DNA from: an uncultured Bacteroidales bacterium | GTDB lineage: Bacteria > Bacteroidota > Bacteroidia > Bacteroidales > UBA932 | DNA length: 64,000 nucleotides | Assembly (NCBI GenBank): GCA_900316955.1 | Contig: ONEX01000002.1 | Coordinates: 186,001 to 250,000, forward strand | Reading direction: 5' to 3' | Shown: piece after piece, positions 7,765-16,740 of the stretch | Layout of the letters: every line of letters starts with the position of its first letter | How positions within the stretch are numbered: the stretch's first letter is position 1 | Program-made: the position numbers and the translations under genes | The notes under the pieces: generated by a model | Database searches by the model: none | Told to the model about the DNA's origin: nothing | The model's input: the letters and a program-made list of their open reading frames with translations, nothing else

Positions 7765-9468
7765 CTACTCCCAACCGGGATTCTGCTTGAGGCCGACGCC
7801 TTGAGCCTCATCGTAAGGATTGAGCTGGAGTTCGCCGAACGGATACGGCATCAGCTCGTTCTTGTTGGCCTTGAAGCCGTACTCCTTGTTGTAATAGGCA
7901 TTGGAGAGGTCGATCTTGGCCTCGTGCGGGTGGGAACCCTCGACGAAGAGGTCGGTGAAGGAAGGAACTTCCTTGCCCTGGTCCTTGAGGACCGTGGCGG
8001 CATCGCCCCAGCGTACGAGATCCAGGAAGCGGTAGCCTTCCATATAGAGCTCGAACCGCTTCTCCTTCTTGACGTTGTCCAGGGTGCAGGCGCTGTAGGT
8101 AGGAGCGCCGGCACGTTCCGCCACCATGTTCAGGTACTTGAGACCATCCGGATCGCCGGTCTGGGCGCAAGCCTCGGCATAGAGCAGAAGGACCTCGGCG
8201 TAACGCATGATCACGGTATTGTTGTCCGTGTCGGTACCGCTGTTGGTGATGAGGTCGGACTTGTACGGGGCGAACTTGTAGGTGAACCAGCCGCAGTTGC
8301 CGTAGTAAGCATTCACGGAGAGGCCGCGGTTCGGATCCATCAGACGCTCATCATAGCTCATCTCGTCGCCGCCATAGCTGAAGTCGCCGAGGAGCTCCTC
8401 ATAGGAGATGACCCAGGCCTTGCGGCGGTAGGAGGCGCCTTCGTTGGCGACGATGGCATCGACAAAGGACTTGGACGGATTGCCGCCGCCGCCCCAGCCG
8501 ATCGCGGAGATGACCTGGTCGGGCAGGCTCTTGAGGTCGCGCCACCAGCAGGAAGCGTTGCGCTGGAAGTGACGGAAACCGCCGAACGCGCTCAGGTTCA
8601 CGTTGTCCACATAGTTGAACTCGAAGACCTTCTCCGGGCTGCCGTCACCGGCGCGATGGAAGATATTGCGCATCTCGGAGCCGGGGACAAGGGCGTACTT
8701 GCCGGAGTCGATGACCTTCTTGAGGTTGGCCTTCGCGCCGGCATAGTCACCGGCCTGCACCTGGGCCTTGCCGGCCAGGGCGAGGGCGGCCTCCTTGGTC
8801 AGGCGGATGGCGCCGTTCTTGTCGGAGGCGCTGCTGCGGGAAGGAAGATAGGCGGCGGCCTCGGTGAACTCCTTGATGATCCACTGCATCAGTTCGTCGT
8901 GGTTGGAGTTGGTCGGACGCGCGTCACCGCCGATGATATGGTCCACGAGCGGCGGGTTGCCCCAGTAGCTGGCCAGGTGCAGGTGCGCCAGGGCGCGGAG
9001 CACGCGAGCCTCGGAGATGTTGCGGTCGATGCTTGCGCTCGTGCCGTACTCGAAGTTGTCGGTCACGAGGTTGCAGGCATAGATGAACTGATAGAAGCCC
9101 TTGTAGTCGTTGGCGATGATGTCGCTGTGCGAACCGAAGGAAGGACGGTATTCGTTGATCTCCAGGCCGAACACGTGGTCACCGGGGGAACCGGAACCGT
9201 AGTAGATGTCGTCCGAAGGGGCGTTCGTGAGCACGAAATAGGACGGCGCAATGGTATGCGGGCTGAAGAAGGCGCCGAGGTTGTGGCATTTGATACCGGC
9301 AGCATAGGCATTGAGGGCCGCGGACTCCGCGCTCTCTTCGGAACCATCGAAGAAATCCTCATATGCGATGACGCCCTTCTGCGGGATCTCGAGCAGACTC
9401 TGGTTGCAGGAAGCGAAAGTGAACAGAGCTACTCCCAAAAAAGTACCGAGTATGATGATCTTTTTCAT
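7765..9468 (-). CDS. SusD/RagB-family glycan-binding lipoprotein (SusD1)
   Basis: 567 aa with a lipoprotein signal (FASC, Cys21), then the usual SusD start (LLEIPQKGVIAYEDFF). Family motifs include the helical TPR-like segment with ARVLRALAHLHLASYWGNPPLVD and the C-terminal MRYAEVLLLYAEACAQTGD...RFELYMEGYRFLDLVRWG. SusD proteins bind oligosaccharides at the cell surface and cap the SusC pore. It lies 18 bp downstream of SusC1 and is the last gene before a strong terminator. It resembles SusD2 (21241-22989) in N-terminus and motif order, suggesting the two pairs arose by duplication. Specificity (xylan or arabinoxylan) is inferred from context. Confidence 0.95.
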   Translation of the reverse strand: MKKIIILGTFLGVALFTFASCNQSLLEIPQKGVIAYEDFFDGSEESAESAALNAYAAGIKCHNLGAFFSPHTIAPSYFVLTNAPSDDIYYGSGSPGDHVFGLEINEYRPSFGSHSDIIANDYKGFYQFIYACNLVTDNFEYGTSASIDRNISEARVLRALAHLHLASYWGNPPLVDHIIGGDARPTNSNHDELMQWIIKEFTEAAAYLPSRSSASDKNGAIRLTKEAALALAGKAQVQAGDYAGAKANLKKVIDSGKYALVPGSEMRNIFHRAGDGSPEKVFEFNYVDNVNLSAFGGFRHFQRNASCWWRDLKSLPDQVISAIGWGGGGNPSKSFVDAIVANEGASYRRKAWVISYEELLGDFSYGGDEMSYDERLMDPNRGLSVNAYYGNCGWFTYKFAPYKSDLITNSGTDTDNNTVIMRYAEVLLLYAEACAQTGDPDGLKYLNMVAERAGAPTYSACTLDNVKKEKRFELYMEGYRFLDLVRWGDAATVLKDQGKEVPSFTDLFVEGSHPHEAKIDLSNAYYNKEYGFKANKNELMPYPFGELQLNPYDEAQGVGLKQNPGWE

Positions 9469-9486
9469 ATTGAGTCCGTATTGAGG

Positions 9487-12400
9487 TTAGAAGGAGATGT
9501 TGACACCAAGGAGGAGCTTGCGGGCGTTCGGGTAGGAACCCTTGTCCAGACCCATGCCGTTGTAGGAACCGGTGGAAGCCGTCTCGGGATCGAAGCCGGG
9601 ATACTTGGTGAAGGTGAAGTAGTCATCCAGGGAAACATAGACGCGCAGGCTGTTGATCATCACCTTCTGGGCAATCTTGCGGGGAAGGGTGTAACCGAGC
9701 TGGATCTGCTTGATCTTGAAATAGTCGCCCTTGAAGAGGTTGGCGGAAGAGCTCCAGAATTCGACGCTGTCGTAGATGTCGGCGATGTTCGGCGTGGTCT
9801 TGCCGGCATTGACATAGAAGTAGGACAGGGAATTGATCTTCGGGTGCTCCGTACGATAGATACAAGGCATGATCACGTTGCCGCCGGCGCCGGTGCCGAA
9901 GATGGTGAAGTCGATGTTCTTCCAGTCGGCGCGGAAGGTGAGACCATAGTTGAACTTGGGCAGACCGCTGCCGAGGTACTTCATGTCATCGTCGGTCACG
10001 CTGTCGACCAGCTTGCCGTCCTTGTCATAGTACTGCGGCTTGCCGTCGGAAGTGATGCCGGCGTATTCGAAACCGCGGAGGTACCAGACCGGATATCCTT
10101 CCTCGAAGGTGGTCTTCATCTTGAGGTTGGAGAAGTTCGCGCCGGAGATACGCTCGCCGCCGGACTTGTTCATGTAGGTGACCAGGTTCTTCAGCGTGGA
10201 GAAGTTGCCGTTGATGCTGTAGTGGAAATCACCGATGGTGTCCTGCCAGCCGAGTTCGAACTCCCAGCCCCGGTTGAGGATGGAGCCGGCGTTGATGGTC
10301 GTGGAGGCGATACCCACTTCGTACACGGGATTGACGCTCATCAGGAGGTCGCGGGTCTTCTTGTCATACCAGTCGATACCGACGGAGAGGCGGTTGTTGA
10401 GGAAACGGGCGTCGAGACCGAGGTCGATCTGCTCGGAGGTCTCCCACTTCAGGTCGGGATTCGCAAGGCCGGAAGGCTTGGAGCCGTTGGAGATGCTGGC
10501 GTCTTCGATATCCCACTGGTACTGGCTGCTGTTGTAGTCGATCGTGGTGGAATAAGGATAGCCCGAGAGCACGGCGATATTACCGTTCTGGCCCCAGGAG
10601 GCGCGGAACTTCAGGAAGCTCAGGGCGTCGGTGCTGATGTTGTCCTTGATGAAGCGCTCGTTGCTGATGGTCCAGCCTGCGGACACGGAAGGGAAGTAAC
10701 CCCAGCGGTTCTTGGCGGAAAGCTTCGAGGAGTCGAACGCATCCGCGCGGAAGTTGGTCTGGATGCTATAGCGGTTGTCATAGGTGTACATCAAGCGGCC
10801 GAAGTAGGAGATCTGGGTGCTCTGGCTCGGGGTGCCGCCGCCGATGGTCTTGGTGCCGGAACCGTTGTCCTGCGTGAGGTAACGGAAGTTCTCCGCGTAG
10901 CCCTTCAGCGGGTCCTTGCCTTCCAGGCCGGCGTTGACGCCGCGGTTGTCGCTGAAGGTATAGGACATACCGGCCATCGCGCCGAGGGAATGCTTGCCGC
11001 CAAGGACGACATTGTAGTTGGCGAAGTTCTCCCACTGATAGTAGTAGTTCTGCGAGGAGCTGGCCGTGACCTTGTAGTTGTCGGCGTAGAGCTTGGGATT
11101 CAGGAAATACGGCTCCACGTAGTTGCTGCTGTAGCTCTGGGCAATCCGGTATCCCAGACGGGAAGTGAACACGAAGCCCTTGAACGGATTGATGTTGGCG
11201 AACAGGGTGCCGCGGACATTCCAGCCTTCGCTCTTGTTGTTGGCACGGTCACGGAACACGAGCGGGTTGCCGCCGTCACCCTCCTGGAAACGGGAAGTGG
11301 CATAGTAGTAACCGTCTTCGTTCTTGTAAACCTTGTAGTACGTGGTCTCGCTGGGGCGCTTGGTGCCTTCCGCAGCGGCGCGGAGGTCATAGGCCATCTG
11401 GTCCATGGAAGTGTAGAACACCGGGGTGAGCGGGTCGATGATGAGGGCGCCGAGCAGGGAGGTGCCGTTATCACCGTTGGAATACTCGGAGTGCTCGCTC
11501 ACGCTGCCTCTCTGGTAACGCTCGATGGAGGTGTTGGTACCGACCGTGAACCAGGACTTGATCTTGTAGTCGGCGTTGACCTGCGCGGTGAGGCGCTTGT
11601 AGTAGTCCTTGTCGCCGCGGACCATACCGTCCTGGTCGACGAAGGTGAGGGACACGAAATAGTGGCCGCGGTCGTTGCCGCCCTGCGCGCCGAAGGTGTG
11701 GGTCGGGGAGTAGCTGGGACCGAAGAGGACGTCCGCCCAGTCGGTCTCGGTCTTGCCGTCCCACCAGCCGTCCGCGATGGCGGACTCGCGGGTGAAGTTG
11801 CCGGCCTTGGTGTTCCAGTCGAGATACTGCTCGCCGTTCATGACCTCCGCCTTCTTGCCGAGGACGCTGCGGGTGAGCTTGAAGTTGTAGAAGATGTTGC
11901 CATCCTTGCTGTTGGAGCCGCTCTTGGTCGTGATCAGCACGACACCGTTACCGGCCTGGGCGCCATAGATGGCGGCGGAGGCAGCGTCCTTCAGGACCTC
12001 GATGGATTCGATCATCGAAGGATCGAGGTACTGGATGTTGTCGACCTTCAAACCGTCCACGATGAGGAGCGGTCCGAGGCCCGCGCTGCCGTTGGAGGAG
12101 ATACCGCGGACGCGGATGGAAGCACCCTCGCCCGGAGCGCCGGAGGCGTTGAAGATCTGCACACCGGCGGCCTTGCCCTGGAGGGCGGCTGCGGCGTCCG
12201 TGGTGGAACGGTCCATCAGGTCGGCTTCGCGGACGGAGGCGACGGCGCCGGTGAGGTCGCTCTTGCGCTGCACACCGTAACCGATGACCACCGTCTCATC
12301 GATGAACTCGGTGTCCTCGACGAGGACGAACCGGAAGGTGGACTGGTTGCCGACAGCAACGGTCTGGTCGGCATAGCCGATGCAGGAGACGTTGATGTTG

Positions 12401-12615
12401 GCGCCGGCAGGGACGTTGAGACGGAAAGCACCGTTCGCATCCGTCACTGCGCCGATGGACGTGTTGCCGACGACGACGATGGCGGCTCCGACTACCGGAG
12501 CTCCGCTTTCGTCGACAACCGATCCGCTGATGGCGCGATTCTGGGCATAACCCGTCAAGCCGGCCAAGGCGAGCATCGCCAGGGCGGCCAGTTTAGCAAA
12601 GAATTGCTTGGTCAT
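9487..12615 (-). CDS. SusC/RagA TonB-dependent transporter (SusC1)
   Basis: 1042 aa outer-membrane transporter. A signal peptide (MTKQFFAKLAALAMLALAG, ending near YAQ) is followed by a carboxypeptidase-like beta-sandwich (SGSVVDESGAPVVGAA). Next come the plug with the SusC motif DETVVIGYGVQRKSDLTGAV and SIEVLKDAASAAIYGAQAGNGVVLITTK, and a barrel ending LLLGVNISF with terminal Phe. It would import oligosaccharides with TonB-ExbBD energy, capped by SusD1. Its promoter and leader are close copies of those of SusC2 (see regulatory entries), which implies control by the same regulator, probably HTCS1. No other gene is in this transcription unit apart from SusD1. Confidence 0.97.
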   Translation of the reverse strand: MTKQFFAKLAALAMLALAGLTGYAQNRAISGSVVDESGAPVVGAAIVVVGNTSIGAVTDANGAFRLNVPAGANINVSCIGYADQTVAVGNQSTFRFVLVEDTEFIDETVVIGYGVQRKSDLTGAVASVREADLMDRSTTDAAAALQGKAAGVQIFNASGAPGEGASIRVRGISSNGSAGLGPLLIVDGLKVDNIQYLDPSMIESIEVLKDAASAAIYGAQAGNGVVLITTKSGSNSKDGNIFYNFKLTRSVLGKKAEVMNGEQYLDWNTKAGNFTRESAIADGWWDGKTETDWADVLFGPSYSPTHTFGAQGGNDRGHYFVSLTFVDQDGMVRGDKDYYKRLTAQVNADYKIKSWFTVGTNTSIERYQRGSVSEHSEYSNGDNGTSLLGALIIDPLTPVFYTSMDQMAYDLRAAAEGTKRPSETTYYKVYKNEDGYYYATSRFQEGDGGNPLVFRDRANNKSEGWNVRGTLFANINPFKGFVFTSRLGYRIAQSYSSNYVEPYFLNPKLYADNYKVTASSSQNYYYQWENFANYNVVLGGKHSLGAMAGMSYTFSDNRGVNAGLEGKDPLKGYAENFRYLTQDNGSGTKTIGGGTPSQSTQISYFGRLMYTYDNRYSIQTNFRADAFDSSKLSAKNRWGYFPSVSAGWTISNERFIKDNISTDALSFLKFRASWGQNGNIAVLSGYPYSTTIDYNSSQYQWDIEDASISNGSKPSGLANPDLKWETSEQIDLGLDARFLNNRLSVGIDWYDKKTRDLLMSVNPVYEVGIASTTINAGSILNRGWEFELGWQDTIGDFHYSINGNFSTLKNLVTYMNKSGGERISGANFSNLKMKTTFEEGYPVWYLRGFEYAGITSDGKPQYYDKDGKLVDSVTDDDMKYLGSGLPKFNYGLTFRADWKNIDFTIFGTGAGGNVIMPCIYRTEHPKINSLSYFYVNAGKTTPNIADIYDSVEFWSSSANLFKGDYFKIKQIQLGYTLPRKIAQKVMINSLRVYVSLDDYFTFTKYPGFDPETASTGSYNGMGLDKGSYPNARKLLLGVNISF

Positions 12616-12676
12616 AAACAGCGTTTTTTTGGTTGGTTAATTATGTTGGTAAATGAATTTGGCGATTCATTCAACA

Positions 12677-12724
12677 CAAAAATACCCATATTTATAGGGG
12701 CATTCGTTCAATACGCGACCGAAA
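12677..12724 (-). promoter_or_regulatory. SusC1 promoter with block shared with SusC2
   Basis: The minus strand carries a -7 element TATTTTTG (12684-12677, a TAnnTTTG match). Upstream of it is TTTCGGTCGCG (12724-12714), then TATTGAA and CCTATA...GGG. The 48 bases align without gaps to the SusC2 promoter at 26260-26213; the first 11 bases are identical. There is no good -33 TTTG at 19-20 nt, which suits an activator-dependent promoter. The upstream part is the best candidate for an HTCS binding site. Confidence 0.6.
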
Positions 12725-12741
12725 ACCCTAAAAATTCAATC

Positions 12742-12785
12742 AAAAAATGAGAATCCGCCAGGGGAAAGCATTCCTCTGACGGATT
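12742..12785 (-). terminator. Terminator of the eight-gene xylan operon
   Basis: Arms 12752-12766 and 12771-12785 pair over 15 bp with two G-T type mismatches and a 4-nt loop. On the minus strand six T follow (12747-12742). It lies 25 bp past the stop of the last gene at 12811. Confidence 0.7.
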
Positions 12786-12810
12786 TTTGATAAAAGATGA
12801 CGGATTTTTA

Positions 12811-14253
12811 TTAATGCGCCTTGAGATCCCACTTGGCGTTGTCGTCGTTGAAATCGAACTTCGCCAGGGTGGGGGTGCTGTCCGCCACGGAATAGAGGCA
12901 GAGCTTCTCGCTGCAGCCGGGGATGGCCTTCGGCATGATGCGGTAGGTCCCGTCGATGAGCTGGTCGATGCGCCAGAGCTGCTCGTCGGCGCCCGTGAAT
13001 TCCTCCACGGTCGTGAGGGTCGCGCCCTCGGCGGCTGCCAGGGCCCGGTTGGTGCCTTCGATCACGATCTTGACATACGGACCGCCGAGGAAGCCGCCCG
13101 CCTCAGGCACGGCCTCGATCGTCCACTTCTGGTGCGGACGGGCCATGTAGTCGCTCAGACGCACGGGAATCTTGCCCGCAGGCCAGTCGGGAGCGACCTC
13201 CTCGAGCTTCTGGCCCTCGAGCTTGGTGACCGGCTGGTCCTGGCCGCGGCCGAAGCCGAACATGCGCATGCCGCCCTGGGCGCGGACGAAGTCCACGGTC
13301 AGCTCGAGCGCATAGCCGCGACGGCGGGACAGGATCTTGTAGTTGCCGTCCTGGAAGAGCTCGCCGGCCTCAGGCCAGCCGTTCTTCCACAGGATCGGAC
13401 GGATGGCGAGGACGCTGCGGCCGCTGCGGTCCAGGTCGCCCTCCCAGTGGAAGGACATCTTCTCCACGCCCGGCTCCTCGATGTAGCGGCCGAAGTGACC
13501 GGCGCCGAACTGGCGCTCATCGGCGGCGACGACCATCTTGCCGCCGCCACGCAGCATGTCGCGGCCCACATTGTCCAGGAACGGGCCCGTGGGCTTGCGG
13601 GAACGGCCGCACACGATGTTGTACGTGGAGTTCACTCCGTCGCAGCAAGTGCCGTGGGTGCCCAGCAGGTAGTACCAGCCGTCATTGTAGATCATCACGG
13701 AAGCCTCGCAGTCGATCGCGACGTCCACGGCCTTGTTGCCGGGGAGACGGGCGCCCGTCTTGGGATCGAGCTCGACCATCCGGATGTTGCCGAAATAGGT
13801 GCCGTAGGTGCAGAACAGGCGGCCGTCGGGATCCATGAGGAGGCCGATGTCGATGGCGTCGCAGTCCTCGTCCATTTCCGAATGCGCCACCTCGATGGGC
13901 TCGGAGTAGGCAAAATCCGGGGAGTTCGGGTCCAGGGTCTTGTTCCACATCGTCAGGATGCGGCCGGCGTGACCGCCGCCGAGACCGCCGCCCGTGGCGC
14001 TGTAGCCCACGAGGTACCGGTCACCGATCTTGATGGCGTCCGGGGCCGCGCCGCCGCCGGGACGGACCGCGCCGCTTTCCCAGGTCCAGCCGTCGGCGGA
14101 GATCAGGCCGCCGCCACCGGTGCCGAAGGTGTAGTACTTGCCGTCGCACAGCTGGATCGTGGACGGGTCATGGATGTAGGGAGCGCCCACCTGGGCGGCT
14201 GCGGGGACACAGGCCAGGGCAAGAATGCCCGCGAGAAGGATATTCTTTTTCAT
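12811..14253 (-). CDS. GH43 endo-arabinanase-like enzyme with C-terminal beta-trefoil-like domain
   Basis: 480 aa with a signal peptide ending near PAAAQ. The GH43 propeller shows the presumed base Asp29 (HDPSTIQ), Asp135 (DAIDIGLLMDPDG) and acid Glu183 (DCEASVMIYNDGWYYLLGTHGTCCDG). The last motif resembles endo-1,5-alpha-L-arabinanases of GH43 subfamilies 4-6. After about residue 320 the chain has QKWTIEAVPEAGG and DEQLWRIDQLIDGTYRI segments, like ricin-type beta-trefoil binding domains. It is the last gene of the SusC2 operon, 3 bp after the unknown gene. The exact linkage cut is not decided by sequence. Confidence 0.85.
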   Translation of the reverse strand: MKKNILLAGILALACVPAAAQVGAPYIHDPSTIQLCDGKYYTFGTGGGGLISADGWTWESGAVRPGGGAAPDAIKIGDRYLVGYSATGGGLGGGHAGRILTMWNKTLDPNSPDFAYSEPIEVAHSEMDEDCDAIDIGLLMDPDGRLFCTYGTYFGNIRMVELDPKTGARLPGNKAVDVAIDCEASVMIYNDGWYYLLGTHGTCCDGVNSTYNIVCGRSRKPTGPFLDNVGRDMLRGGGKMVVAADERQFGAGHFGRYIEEPGVEKMSFHWEGDLDRSGRSVLAIRPILWKNGWPEAGELFQDGNYKILSRRRGYALELTVDFVRAQGGMRMFGFGRGQDQPVTKLEGQKLEEVAPDWPAGKIPVRLSDYMARPHQKWTIEAVPEAGGFLGGPYVKIVIEGTNRALAAAEGATLTTVEEFTGADEQLWRIDQLIDGTYRIMPKAIPGCSEKLCLYSVADSTPTLAKFDFNDDNAKWDLKAH

Positions 14254-14256
14254 GGC

Positions 14257-15039
14257 TTATTTCGTGCTGAGGGTGATGTTCTTGACAGGCTTGCCGGCTT
14301 CGTCGATGAAGCGCACGCAGAAGTCGCTCATGCCGGGGCCGTTGATGACGGCGCCCCAGATCACGTTGCGGCCTTTCTTGAGGGTGAGGCGCTCGGAGGC
14401 GACGTCGTCCGCCACCATCCGGCGGTCGCCGGACAGGATGACGGCCTCTTCGCCGTTGAGCCACCACATCGAAGCGGAGTTGGAACCGACGGACATGCGG
14501 ACATTCGGAATGTCCTCCGGGCAGTTCACCACGGTCACGGCCCAGAAGATGACGCCGTAGCGGTCCTCGGTGAGGTTCGTCGCGAAGCGGAAGAGCTTCA
14601 CGTTGTAGCGCTGGCTGTCGAAGGCGTGCCACTGGAGCTTCTTGTCCTTCTTCTCATACACGACCGGGCCCTGCGGCATGCGGGGACGGCCGGCGGACAT
14701 GTCCACAGGGGGCTGGTACTCGACCGTCACCTTCACCTTGGATCCGTCCTTGGGGAGGACATCTCCCAGCTGGCCCTTGAAATAAGGGACGGCGAACGCC
14801 TCACGGATGTAGCTGTCGGTGAAGACCGTGTTGCTGCGGTTTGGCTTGCTGATGGGGTCCAGCAGCAGCCAACGGCCCAGGAAGCCGTCCTTGTCAGGGG
14901 TGGCGAAATCCCCGGTAGCGGGGACCATGTACTTCTCGAGGCTGGTCGAGGAGTCGGCATAGACCGGCTCGTCGGCATTCTGCGCGTACAGGCACAGGGC
15001 GCCGGCGAGGGCCGCCAAAGTCAATAGTACTTTTTTCAT
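14257..15039 (-). CDS. Secreted protein of unknown function in the xylan operon
   Basis: 260 aa with a clear signal peptide (MKKVLLTLAALAGALCLYAQ). I do not recognise a catalytic family. The body is beta-rich with conspicuous segments FLGRWLLLDPISKPNRS, MWWLNGEEAVILSGDRRM and VIWGAVINGPGMSDFCVRFIDEAGKPV. From memory these resemble the non-catalytic N-terminal part of some Bacteroidales acetylxylan esterases; I could not check this. No Ser-His-Asp triad motif or GH signature is evident, so a glycan-binding or accessory role is possible. It lies 28 bp after GH43_12 and 3 bp before the GH43 arabinanase-like gene, within one transcription unit. Confidence 0.7.
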   Translation of the reverse strand: MKKVLLTLAALAGALCLYAQNADEPVYADSSTSLEKYMVPATGDFATPDKDGFLGRWLLLDPISKPNRSNTVFTDSYIREAFAVPYFKGQLGDVLPKDGSKVKVTVEYQPPVDMSAGRPRMPQGPVVYEKKDKKLQWHAFDSQRYNVKLFRFATNLTEDRYGVIFWAVTVVNCPEDIPNVRMSVGSNSASMWWLNGEEAVILSGDRRMVADDVASERLTLKKGRNVIWGAVINGPGMSDFCVRFIDEAGKPVKNITLSTK

Positions 15040-15067
15040 GCGCTATAAATTAAAGTGTTTTGGGTTT

Positions 15068-16735
15068 TCATTTCACGGCATAGGGGCCGACGGTGGTTCC
15101 GGTGAAACCGCCCGCGACGGCCGTTGACAGGTAAGAGGCATCGACACCGGCGACGAGCGTGCGCATTTCCCGGCCGTCCACCGCATAGCCGAAGCGGAAG
15201 GTGAGTCCGTCGTCGGAGACGATGGCCAGGTCCACGGTGCTGAACGTATCCGGGAGGCGCTTGCAGGAGAGGGTCTCGCCGGACCTTTCGAGGCAGATGG
15301 ACGGTTTCTCGTCCACCAGGCACACTTTCAGGAAATACTGGTGCCGCTCGTCCTTGTACAGGAGCAGGCCCGCCGCCTCGGTCCCTTCCGGGACGAAACG
15401 CATGCGCGTGGAGGCGGTGAAGGCATGGTGCTGCAGCCGGCGCAGGATGAGGGCCGGTGTCTCGAAGCGGGTGGCGCGCAGGGGGGAACAGGTCAGTTCC
15501 AGCGCTCCGCCCTTCAGGGCATAAAGTCCATCTGCGGGGCCGCGGAGCGTCATCCAGGCCTTGTCCAGCCTGTCGCCCGTGAAGGAGTCCTCCACCACGA
15601 AGTTGCCGAAGGTGGGCGTCCCTTCCACCCGGGTGCCGGGGCGGCGGACGATGACGGGAACCGTCTCGTCCCCTTCCAGGAAGAACGGGAAACCGTCTTC
15701 CGACCAGCGGACGGGCAGCAGGAAGGTCTCGCGGCCGAGGTTCTCGAAACCGCCCTTGACAGGCCTGCAGCCTAGGAAAACGCCCCACCACTCCCCTTCC
15801 GGGGTGCGCAGCAGGTCCGCGTGGCCGGTGCAGGTGACCGGATCCGGCCGGTCCGCCGCGAGGTGGCGCTGGGTGAGGATGGGATTCCGGTTCCAGGGCT
15901 TGTATTCCCCCATCGGGGAATCGCTGCGGAAGACCACTTCCGAATGCTGGTCGGAGGTGCCGCCTTCCGCGCACATCAGGAAATACTTCCCGTCGATCTT
16001 GTACAGGTGCGGTCCCTCGATCCAGACCGGTTTCGCCGCGGGATCCACGCCCTTGTCCACGATGATCCTCCGCTCGCCGATCGTGCAGTCGTCCTGCACG
16101 TCGTATTCCACGATGCGGATCGTGCGGTGGCCGTCATATTCGGGCTTGCCGCCCGGCGCCTCGTCGTTGTTCACGATGTAGGCCCGGCCGTCGTCGTCGA
16201 AGAACAGGGACGGGTCGATGCCCTGCACCTGGGGCAGCAGGATCGGATCCGACCAGGCGCCGAAGGGGTCCTGCGTCTTCACCAGGAAGCTGCCCGTGCC
16301 CACGTTCGTGGTGATCATGTAGTACGTCCGGTTCTTCGGATTGTACTTGATGTCCGGGGCGTAGATGCCGCCGCTCGTGTGCTGGCGGCCGAGGCCCGTC
16401 AACTGCGACGGACGGTCCAGCACATGGCCGACCTGCTTCCAGTTCACCAGGTCGCGGCTGTGGAAGAGCGGGACGCCCGGGAAATAGCTGAACGTGGACG
16501 TGACCAGGAAATAGTCTCCTTCTCCGTTCGTGCAGAAGCTCGGATCGGAATACCAGCCCGGCAGGATGGGGTTGTACACCGCATCCTTCCCGGGCAGGGG
16601 ATGCGCCTGATAGATGGCGTCCCTGCCCTCGTACCGGAAACTCTCGAAGACGGCCACTCCCGGAGAAATGGCCGGCTTGCAGGCCACGAGCGCGAGGCCC
16701 GCCGCCAGAGCAGTTGGTATCAGGCGACTCTTCAT
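15068..16735 (-). CDS. GH43 (subfamily 12-like) beta-xylosidase/arabinofuranosidase lipoprotein
   Basis: 555 aa. Lipoprotein signal with LVAC (Cys19). The catalytic propeller has base Asp64 (GWYSDPSF), Asp174 (QGIDPSLFFDDDG) and acid Glu240 (WIEGPHLYKIDGKYFL), plus the subfamily hallmark LVTSTFSYFPGVPLFHSRDLVNW. The C-terminal 200 residues form the concanavalin-like beta-xylosidase C-terminal domain (DRLDKAWMTLRG, HHAFTASTRMRF, EAAGLLLYKDERHQYFLKV). Known activities of this group are release of xylose or alpha-1,2/1,3-arabinose from arabinoxylan oligosaccharides. It follows the GH43-CBM6 gene by 5 bp in the SusC2 operon. Confidence 0.92.
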   Translation of the reverse strand: MKSRLIPTALAAGLALVACKPAISPGVAVFESFRYEGRDAIYQAHPLPGKDAVYNPILPGWYSDPSFCTNGEGDYFLVTSTFSYFPGVPLFHSRDLVNWKQVGHVLDRPSQLTGLGRQHTSGGIYAPDIKYNPKNRTYYMITTNVGTGSFLVKTQDPFGAWSDPILLPQVQGIDPSLFFDDDGRAYIVNNDEAPGGKPEYDGHRTIRIVEYDVQDDCTIGERRIIVDKGVDPAAKPVWIEGPHLYKIDGKYFLMCAEGGTSDQHSEVVFRSDSPMGEYKPWNRNPILTQRHLAADRPDPVTCTGHADLLRTPEGEWWGVFLGCRPVKGGFENLGRETFLLPVRWSEDGFPFFLEGDETVPVIVRRPGTRVEGTPTFGNFVVEDSFTGDRLDKAWMTLRGPADGLYALKGGALELTCSPLRATRFETPALILRRLQHHAFTASTRMRFVPEGTEAAGLLLYKDERHQYFLKVCLVDEKPSICLERSGETLSCKRLPDTFSTVDLAIVSDDGLTFRFGYAVDGREMRTLVAGVDASYLSTAVAGGFTGTTVGPYAVK

Positions 16736-16740
16736 CTACG

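Noticed and set aside
7744-12750. 1668-aa open frame on the plus strand, antisense to SusC1/SusD1
   Set aside because: Composition is Val/Gly/Asp/Glu-rich with no domain, and it exactly mirrors real genes; long antisense frames are expected at this GC content and codon bias.
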